Shown in pieces: positions 28,248 through 34,752 of a stretch of 40,696 bases of DNA. Positions within the stretch are counted from its first letter, which is position 1; the number at the start of each line of letters is the position of its first letter. This DNA is from an uncultured bacterium (GTDB taxonomy: Bacteria > Patescibacteriota > Minisyncoccia > Phycocordibacterales > UBA2100). The notes under the pieces are model-generated. The model saw only the letters and a program-made list of their open reading frames with translations, had not been told where the DNA came from and made no database searches. Made by a program: the position numbers and the translations under genes. The stretch lies in contig CAIJXH010000004.1 in the NCBI GenBank assembly GCA_903824595.1, positions 1-40,696 on the forward strand. Reading direction: 5' to 3'.

Positions 28248-28793
28248 TTATGCCGATGCAGCCGCAGCCTTTTTACCCTGCTTCTCGCGCACCACTTCAC
28301 CTTCATACCGAATACCCTTACCCTTATACGGCTCTGGCTTCTTCAAATCGCGCACGCTTGCGGCAAATTGCCCGACCGCATCTTTATCAGCACCAGACAC
28401 GGATATCACATTTTTTTCGATTGCCACCGTAATATTCGACGGAATTGCAACAACCACGGGATGCGAGAACCCTAGCATGAGTTTGATATTCTTACCTGCA
28501 ATCTCGGCTCGATATCCAATACCTTCGATCTGAAGTTTTTTCACAAATGGCGTTGCGACACCCGCAACCATATTGCGAATATGTGCTGCGTAGGTGCCCC
28601 AAAGAGCGCGCGAAAGACGCGACTGGTGTTTTGGCGACACCGACACCGCCGACGCGGTAACATCGATCGTTACTGCAGGATGAACAGGCCTCGAAAGCGT
28701 CCCGCCTTTGCCCTTGACAACCACTGCCCCATCTTTGAGCACCACCTCGATACCGGCGGGAATTATTATGGGAAGTTTACCTGTGCGTGACAT
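28248..28793 (-). CDS. rplF: 50S ribosomal protein L6 (uL6)
   Basis: MSRTGKLPIIIPAGIEV..EPYKGKGIRYEGEVVREKQGKK. Confidence 0.96.
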   Translation of the reverse strand: MSRTGKLPIIIPAGIEVVLKDGAVVVKGKGGTLSRPVHPAVTIDVTASAVSVSPKHQSRLSRALWGTYAAHIRNMVAGVATPFVKKLQIEGIGYRAEIAGKNIKLMLGFSHPVVVAIPSNITVAIEKNVISVSGADKDAVGQFAASVRDLKKPEPYKGKGIRYEGEVVREKQGKKAAAASA

Positions 28794-28805
28794 ACAATAA
28801 AAAGA

Positions 28806-29201
28806 TTACCAAATTTCAAACAACGCTTCACCGCCCACGTTCTGCGTGCGCGCCTCTTTGTCTGTGAGTATTCCGGCGGGAGTGGAGAGAATGAGCGCTC
28901 CTCTACCATATCGGACAGGGACAATCTCATTCACGCTGCGATACATGCGACGACCTGGCTTTGAAACACGCTTCACTCCTTCGATGCGAGAGGTGCCCGT
29001 TTTCTTTTGTGCCAACGTTATCTCGATTGTCTTTTTTACTTTCTTGCCCTTTTTATCAACAGACGCCACAAAACCTGCCTGCAAAAGCTTTTCCGCTATC
29101 GCTAGTTTCAGGTTTGAAAACGGCACCACAACAGAAGACTTCCCAGCTGCTCCTGCATTGGTAAGACGCACTATGAAGTCACCAATTGGGTCATTTACCA
29201 T
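28806..29201 (-). CDS. rpsH: 30S ribosomal protein S8 (uS8)
   Basis: MVNDPIGDFIVRLTNAGAAGK..RGALILSTPAGILTDKEARTQNVGGEALFEIW; start set at ATG 29201. Confidence 0.95.
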   Translation of the reverse strand: MVNDPIGDFIVRLTNAGAAGKSSVVVPFSNLKLAIAEKLLQAGFVASVDKKGKKVKKTIEITLAQKKTGTSRIEGVKRVSKPGRRMYRSVNEIVPVRYGRGALILSTPAGILTDKEARTQNVGGEALFEIW

Positions 29202-29205
29202 AGAA

Positions 29206-29391
29206 TTACCAAGAAGATTTCTTAATGCCCGGAATATTTCCTTCAAGCGCTTCTTCACGGAAACAAATGCGACAGAGGTTGAAATCACGCATAAAACCAC
29301 GCGGGCGACCACACTTGAAACAACGACGTACCGTGCGGCTCGAGAATTTTGGCGTACGATTCGCCTTCACGATCATTGATTTTTTTGCCAT
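29206..29391 (-). CDS. rpsN: 30S ribosomal protein S14, zinc-binding type
   Basis: [37 protein letters not shown], CxxC..CxxC. Confidence 0.95.
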   Translation of the reverse strand: MAKKSMIVKANRTPKFSSRTVRRCFKCGRPRGFMRDFNLCRICFREEALEGNIPGIKKSSW

Positions 29392-29525
29392 GAAATATGC
29401 CCAGAGAGGAGACTTTGGAACCCTGCATCGCCTTACGGCCGATTACGAAGCTCCATCGCGTGACCCCGTTCTCGCCGATATCCTTGCGGATCGACAAAAT
29501 ACGAAGCCCCCTACGAGGCTCGAGC

Positions 29526-29554
29526 ACTATATGCGAAGTAGATGTAGAAGTCAA
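29526..29554 (-). promoter_or_regulatory. Sigma70-type promoter for the rpsN...map operon
   Basis: Minus strand TTGACT (29554-29549), 17-bp spacer, TATAGT (29531-29526); about 130 nt upstream of rpsN ATG and inside the intergenic region after recO. Confidence 0.8.
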
Positions 29555-29561
29555 CAAAACA

Positions 29562-30134
29562 TCACAACTGCGTCTCCGACAGCGCGCGATTGATGGAGGA
29601 AAGAAGCTTGTCTTGGATTGCACTCGCTTCAGTGAGATGTTCCATCGTATAGGCGGTGTGCGTGAAGATCGCGGTTTCGAGCGCTTCGGTAGAAATGTAC
29701 CCGAGCGCATACAACACGCGCGCCACACACACCAATTCCACCGTCGGAGCCATTCCAACATCTCCATGCGTCAAAAATTCGCGCGCATGCACGAGCGTGT
29801 CGAAAAGAAAATCGTTGCGCTCCTCCCCCACCACGAGCCGCATGACGAGCCCCGCGACGCGCGCGAACACCGCTGCGCCTTTGCGTGCCCCGTCGATACT
29901 ATCGATTGCCGCAGCTCCCGCCGCCCGCCACCCTCGCTTGCCACACACGAGCGACACGCGCACGCGAGCATAATGCTGGAGCGCGTAGCGCATCTTCGAT
30001 TTCTCGCTCCTCACCGCCGAAGCTCGCGCTCGCACCAGTCCAAAGTCACGCGTAAAAAGCGCGTACACGCGATCACTCTCGCCATATTCGCGACTTCCCA
30101 ACACAAGCGCTTCGGTGTGATATTTTTGGTACAT
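29562..30134 (-). CDS. recO: DNA repair protein RecO
   Basis: YHTEALVLGSREYGESDRVYALFTRDFGLVRARASAVRSEKSKMRYALQHYARVRVSLV. Confidence 0.88.
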   Translation of the reverse strand: MYQKYHTEALVLGSREYGESDRVYALFTRDFGLVRARASAVRSEKSKMRYALQHYARVRVSLVCGKRGWRAAGAAAIDSIDGARKGAAVFARVAGLVMRLVVGEERNDFLFDTLVHAREFLTHGDVGMAPTVELVCVARVLYALGYISTEALETAIFTHTAYTMEHLTEASAIQDKLLSSINRALSETQL

Positions 30135-30137
30135 ACA

Positions 30138-30593
30138 CTATGCTAGTGGTGTGATATCCGCCATGTATCCTACGGTCTTCGTAACAGCAAAGGTTTTTTG
30201 CCATACATGCAATAGTTTCCGAATTTTTATCTCGCCGGCGGAGAGTATTGGCGATAGTTCCGGGGGTACCTCTCCCTCTTCCCAATATGCAATTATGTTC
30301 CCGTGAATATCTTCTGTAACGTACATTCGATAATCAACCAACGACGGCAGGTCTGTTATTAGATATTTTTTCTCAAGGAAAACAGATTTGACTTCATACA
30401 CACACTGATCTTTTGAAGTCGGTTTATACATACTTTGCTCAGAAGAAAGAAAAATTGGGCGTTTTTTCCCATACACGGTATCTGCCCATACCCCGGCATC
30501 AGTAAACCCCCTCCTCACAAATGGAGAGGGCGACAACGCCTCAAGACCCCTCGGACCAACGTGATAGAGAATTTTCGGAAGTGCATCTATCAT
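30138..30593 (-). CDS. Hypothetical protein (weak ADP-ribosyltransferase-like pattern)
   Basis: MIDALPKILYHVGPRGLEALSPSPFVRRGF..RPIFLSSEQSMY..; intact ORF just downstream of 30616-31377. Confidence 0.65.
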   Translation of the reverse strand: MIDALPKILYHVGPRGLEALSPSPFVRRGFTDAGVWADTVYGKKRPIFLSSEQSMYKPTSKDQCVYEVKSVFLEKKYLITDLPSLVDYRMYVTEDIHGNIIAYWEEGEVPPELSPILSAGEIKIRKLLHVWQKTFAVTKTVGYMADITPLA

Positions 30594-30615
30594 GGTTATA
30601 TTACAAAGCGTCACA

Positions 30616-31377
30616 CTAATTCACCTCCGCTCCAAAAAATCTTGTTGTTGCAGTTTCGGCACACACAAGAGGTACTTCAAATGTACCAAAATGGGTTTTT
30701 ACATTTCTCTTGAAACCCGTGTTCGCAACCAACATTTCGTCCGGTCTTTGTTCATCATGAAGGGCACAATCGTAATGATAGATATCTCGAAGTTTATCAG
30801 AAGCAAGATTATATGGGCGAGGATCAAGAAATATATTTATATGAAACGGTTCCGGCGTAACTGGCAAGTACCACTTTCCCCAGTATGGCAGTATTGCTTT
30901 TGTAGGCAATTCGAGAGTGGTCGCCTTCATGTGTTGCGAAAACATCGTCCTGAAGGACGCTACTCGTTCATCAACCTTATCAGCTAAATGTAGTAAATCA
31001 TCTGCTGGTTTCTCAAATGTAAAACTGTCGACAATATCAATGAAAAAGAAAGCTGTGTGCCTGACGAAATTCAAATACTGCGCTTGAGGCCAAATATTAC
31101 CGCCCAGCAAGAGTTGCACCGCCGTACTGGGAAATGGCAACTGTTCAACTTCTTGTTTTCCAAGGTTGTGCACAAGATTGCGAATACGTACCGCTGGATT
31201 ATATCGCCAATCATCGATGAAAGAGAGATAGCCGGATGCCTCTCTAATACAATCCTCCTGCAACAAAAAAGTGCACCCTTGAGCATGTCTTTGCCGAAGA
31301 AGCTCAACCACTGATGTTGTGTATGGGGTGGTCCAAATGAGTGGCAAATAGGAAGATGTTTCAAGATACACTCTCAT
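30616..31377 (-). CDS. Hypothetical protein, possibly PIN-like N-terminus
   Basis: MRVYLETSSYLPLIWTTPYTTSVVELLRQRHAQGCTFLLQEDCIREASGYL. Confidence 0.65.
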   Translation of the reverse strand: MRVYLETSSYLPLIWTTPYTTSVVELLRQRHAQGCTFLLQEDCIREASGYLSFIDDWRYNPAVRIRNLVHNLGKQEVEQLPFPSTAVQLLLGGNIWPQAQYLNFVRHTAFFFIDIVDSFTFEKPADDLLHLADKVDERVASFRTMFSQHMKATTLELPTKAILPYWGKWYLPVTPEPFHINIFLDPRPYNLASDKLRDIYHYDCALHDEQRPDEMLVANTGFKRNVKTHFGTFEVPLVCAETATTRFFGAEVN

Positions 31378-31392
31378 ACCATGCGATGTTAG

Positions 31393-31667
31393 CACAAAAC
31401 CAACCCTTCCGGATTTTTTATGTTTCCGCAAAAAAATCGAGTACCAGATCGCCCGGTTTCGATGATGCGCGAACGATGCGCCGAATAATACCCATCGGTT
31501 TTTGTGTTGGATATCCGGTCTCCGTTTTCGTCGCGTTCCGTCTTAAGATGCTTCCGAGATTGTACTTTCCCGGTGTTGAAGGGCGGATCAATGTAAATCA
31601 AACGCACAGAGCCACTCGGTATCCGCTTCAACACTTCGAGATTCTCCCCAAAAATTACATGGCGCAT
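31393..31667 (-). pseudogene. Remnant of a DNA methyltransferase, internally deleted and frameshifted
   Basis: MRHVIFGENLEVLKRIPSGSVRLIYIDPPFNTGKVQSRKHLKTERDENGDR (DPPF motif); in another frame IIRRIVRASSKPGDLVLDFFAET* ending at 31418, i.e. C-terminal motif fused after loss of the middle. Confidence 0.8.
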
Positions 31668-31704
31668 GTATGAAAGTATACCATCGCGACTACATTCGTT
31701 TTGT

Positions 31705-32736
31705 TCAAAACTCCGCGAACAGTTTTCTGTTCTTCACATCAATGCGGACTCTTTTGCCGTAGGGCATGGGTATCTGCGGGTCGGTATGCCCGAAGTTCAT
31801 ATTTTGGACGATTGGCGCGGTCGCGTTGTAACGTCTGATGATAGTGCGTATTACATCGCGCTGATTCTTCCGATACTCAGCTTTTTGGGTAGCGTCTTGC
31901 TGGTGATTAAATTCCCATGCCTTCGGTCGTCCTACAAGAAATCCTTTTACTCTCGCCAACATCCCCCGCTCACCGAGCGCGCGATACACGCGAGAAACGT
32001 AATCGCTTGAAGGAATTTCTTCAGAAGTTTCTGTCATGAGAATTATGTTGTCAAAATCTTCGAGTGTCGGCATCGAGATACTGTGTCGCAAGAGCTCGTC
32101 GATTGATTCGAGACAGCCACCCCATGTAATGCCTTCAGTATTGTGCGCACCATCCCATATCCAACCCTCGCTTGGTTCGTAGATTCGTCGTTGATTCAGT
32201 GTTATCGGATCATCCCAATTCAATCCGATGTCGTTGTAGGTTTCGCTCGACACAAGCTCACTCTCACCTTCTTCAAACAATGCCTTCTTAAGATACAGAA
32301 TCGTGTAATCATCCATCGCTCCTTGCATTGCAAACTGCGTCAAGATCGCACCGCCATAATATGAAGGAATACCCTGTAGCCACAGGAAATTTGCGAAATG
32401 CGTATTATCGCTAAACCCGAAAAATGGTTTTGGGTTGCTGGTAAAGGGTTCGGTAGGAAGATGTTTTATGTAGGTGATCTGATCGTCGCCACCGAGCGAG
32501 GCAAACACACCTTTGATGGAAGTGTCTTCAAATGCCGCGATCAAATCGCGCGAGCGATCTTCTCTGGACGCACCGATTTGCTTCGTGGTTGGAAATTCGA
32601 CTGGAACAAGCCCAAATAGTTCGCGCAATCGCGTAAGACCAAGATCATACATGCGCGGCCATTTGCCAGGCGCAGCGAAGGAGGGCGAGAGAATTGCCAC
32701 CTTATCGCCGGGGTGAAGTTTTTGTAGATGTTGCAT
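31705..32736 (-). CDS. LD-carboxypeptidase, peptidase S66 family (MccF-like)
   Basis: LHPGDKVAILSPSFAAPGKWPRMYDLGLTRLRELFGL, GVFASLGGDDQITYIKHL, FFGFSDNTHFANFLWLQGIPSYYGG. Confidence 0.92.
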   Translation of the reverse strand: MQHLQKLHPGDKVAILSPSFAAPGKWPRMYDLGLTRLRELFGLVPVEFPTTKQIGASREDRSRDLIAAFEDTSIKGVFASLGGDDQITYIKHLPTEPFTSNPKPFFGFSDNTHFANFLWLQGIPSYYGGAILTQFAMQGAMDDYTILYLKKALFEEGESELVSSETYNDIGLNWDDPITLNQRRIYEPSEGWIWDGAHNTEGITWGGCLESIDELLRHSISMPTLEDFDNIILMTETSEEIPSSDYVSRVYRALGERGMLARVKGFLVGRPKAWEFNHQQDATQKAEYRKNQRDVIRTIIRRYNATAPIVQNMNFGHTDPQIPMPYGKRVRIDVKNRKLFAEF

Positions 32737-32759
32737 GGTAGCTATATGCTTCTAGATGA

Positions 32760-33095
32760 TCATATTCGGTGTTTATTCGCCTCGTTCGCAGAGATGATTG
32801 CCTTTGCCACAGCATCGACATACAATCGAATCGCCGGGCGGTTTTCTTTTTTGTATTGAATTTTTGTGCCGATGACTCTCTTGCAGTCGGGGCAGGACGC
32901 TTCCTTGCCGACCTGTATGTGTGATGTGTGCAATCGGTCGATGTACATGCGGCGCAAATGCCCGGGACCGTCCTTCTGATATATTCCGAGAAACGCACCA
33001 CATCCTTCGCAGGTTATTTTTAGAAACCGTGAATGTCCACCGCGCACATCGCGGTACTGATCTTTTTTGAATGCAAAAGTGTTGTTTGATTTCAT
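32760..33095 (-). CDS. Zinc-ribbon hypothetical protein
   Basis: MKSNNTFAFKKDQYRDVRGGHSRFLKITCEGCGAFLGIYQKDGPGHLRRMYIDRL..ASCPDCKRVIGTKIQY. Confidence 0.75.
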   Translation of the reverse strand: MKSNNTFAFKKDQYRDVRGGHSRFLKITCEGCGAFLGIYQKDGPGHLRRMYIDRLHTSHIQVGKEASCPDCKRVIGTKIQYKKENRPAIRLYVDAVAKAIISANEANKHRI

Positions 33096-33125
33096 AATGA
33101 ATACAGGCATTGTAATACAAAAATG

Positions 33126-33163
33126 GACCCGGTGGCATGCGTTGCGGCATGCCACTCTGGGTC
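33126..33163 (-). terminator. Hairpin, terminator-like on minus strand
   Basis: GACCC-G-GTGGCATGC-GTTGCG-GCATGCCAC-TCT-GGGTC, followed on minus strand by CATTTTTG. Confidence 0.55.
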
Positions 33164-33265
33164 ATGAGTACTGTTCAACAAAGATGCGTCTTATACACGT
33201 CGAGGACATTTCGTGCCATTATCGGCAGACAACCCGCTTCCGAAATTTTCTATCTCTCAAAGAGA

Positions 33266-33299
33266 AACGCCGCGTAAGCAGGTGGCTTGCCGCGGCGTT
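33266..33299 (-). terminator. Hairpin downstream of the 263-aa ORF
   Basis: AACGCCGCG...CGCGGCGTT 9-bp stem, followed on minus strand by TCTCTTT. Confidence 0.5.
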
Positions 33300-33320
33300 A
33301 GGTTGCTTCAAACCAAATAC

Positions 33321-34112
33321 CTAGGGGTGATGCATCTGCATCGAGATAGGATTATTGATAGGAAGTGGATTTCGCAATGCGCGGAGTATGTCAACAGGTA
33401 TATCGATAACATGCAAATATTCTTTTTCACCAAGCAGCATGGCCGCACCATTCACCACACGAACAAAATTGATGGCTTGCAGCAGATGAAGTCGGCATCG
33501 ACTATCCAATTGAAATTTATCAGGATTCTCCACATAATTTTTCATCTCGCGCAGTAGTGGTCGGATCGCAATGGGAAGCGCATCGGCAAGCACGTAATTC
33601 CACTGTCCCGACATGTGTGAGAACACAATATTATCTTTTCCTATCAAATCCAGTATCTGACCCTCATCACAGGCGAAAGCAATTGTTTTACGTAAAAAAT
33701 CTTTCAGTGTGTCGGCTAGCTGCGCATCTTCGATGCTCGCCTGCATCAAGCGGGTCAATCCTCTGCTTGGTGATATGTCCAGCAGTAAGATTTCCTCTTT
33801 AGTTGAATGTTGCTGAGAATCGGGGTTTAGTAGTACCTGTGTCAGAGCGAGATACTTGTGTTCTTCCATGGATGTATATTCAAGAAATCCGCCAAAACAA
33901 AAAGAAATCCTCTGAGAATCTTGCATTTCCTTGCATAACTCCTGTACGGCAACCGTCGTCCACATTTGCTGCATATCTGGAACTTGGTACTGCTTGGCTA
34001 AATCCCCATCATTTCGATGATAATCACACAGCAACTCCATCATGAGTGCGCGTGTAACTGGTACTTGCATCAGGTATCGTCGCTCCGATCTCTTGATGCG
34101 ATCAATCGTCAT
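33321..34112 (-). CDS. Hypothetical protein (263 aa)
   Basis: Long intact ORF MTIDRIKRSERRYLMQVPVTRALMMELLCDYHRN...; no family recognised. Confidence 0.7.
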   Translation of the reverse strand: MTIDRIKRSERRYLMQVPVTRALMMELLCDYHRNDGDLAKQYQVPDMQQMWTTVAVQELCKEMQDSQRISFCFGGFLEYTSMEEHKYLALTQVLLNPDSQQHSTKEEILLLDISPSRGLTRLMQASIEDAQLADTLKDFLRKTIAFACDEGQILDLIGKDNIVFSHMSGQWNYVLADALPIAIRPLLREMKNYVENPDKFQLDSRCRLHLLQAINFVRVVNGAAMLLGEKEYLHVIDIPVDILRALRNPLPINNPISMQMHHP

Positions 34113-34118
34113 GACGTC

Positions 34119-34736
34119 CTATCGCTTCTGTGCAATGAGCCCAACAAACATGTTGGTAAGTGGGGTGCCGTCTTCGCGTTTTTTTCGCAAACCCGTTTCT
34201 TTCTCAAACAGGACATGAACGTCCCAGTCCGCGTACAAATCTTTGAGGACATCCTGGTTGGCAATAAGGAAGCGGTCGGAATCGCTCTGATTCTCTTTCG
34301 ACAAATCTCCCTGCGTAGTGAAGGTGGTGATCACGTTGAAGCCGCCTTGGCGCGTATGCGCCTGCATTGAGCGCACGCATTCGATTGCCTTGTCTGTCGT
34401 AAGAAAATGGAGTACAAACGTGCACAGCGTCACGTCGTATGACGTATTAAAAACGCGACTGGAAATATCCGCAACCTCGGTCGTTATCGGCAAATTCTCG
34501 GCTTCGGCTCGCTCTTTGAGCATACTCATCGCGATGGGCGACGCATCAATTGCATGGACAGCGAATCCATGTTGAGCCAAAAAAATACTGTTTCCACCAC
34601 CCCCCGCACCAAGATCAAGAACGCTTCCCGAAGAAATATATTGCGTCAGTCGTTCGACTATTTTGTGCACTTTGCCGAATGCGTTTTTATCGGCGAGATA
34701 TAGTTTGTCATACGTATTAGTTTGACTCACATCCAT
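34119..34736 (-). CDS. SAM-dependent methyltransferase (class I, TehB-like)
   Basis: SGSVLDLGAGGGGNSIFLAQHGFAVHAIDASPIAMSMLKERAEAENLPITTEVADI. Confidence 0.88.
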   Translation of the reverse strand: MDVSQTNTYDKLYLADKNAFGKVHKIVERLTQYISSGSVLDLGAGGGGNSIFLAQHGFAVHAIDASPIAMSMLKERAEAENLPITTEVADISSRVFNTSYDVTLCTFVLHFLTTDKAIECVRSMQAHTRQGGFNVITTFTTQGDLSKENQSDSDRFLIANQDVLKDLYADWDVHVLFEKETGLRKKREDGTPLTNMFVGLIAQKR

Positions 34737-34752
34737 ACAGTTTTGATTATTT

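Noticed and set aside
29285-29767. 160-aa minus-strand ORF across the recO/rpsN gap
   Set aside because: Overlaps recO and rpsN out of frame and includes the sigma70 promoter and leader; no recognisable domain.
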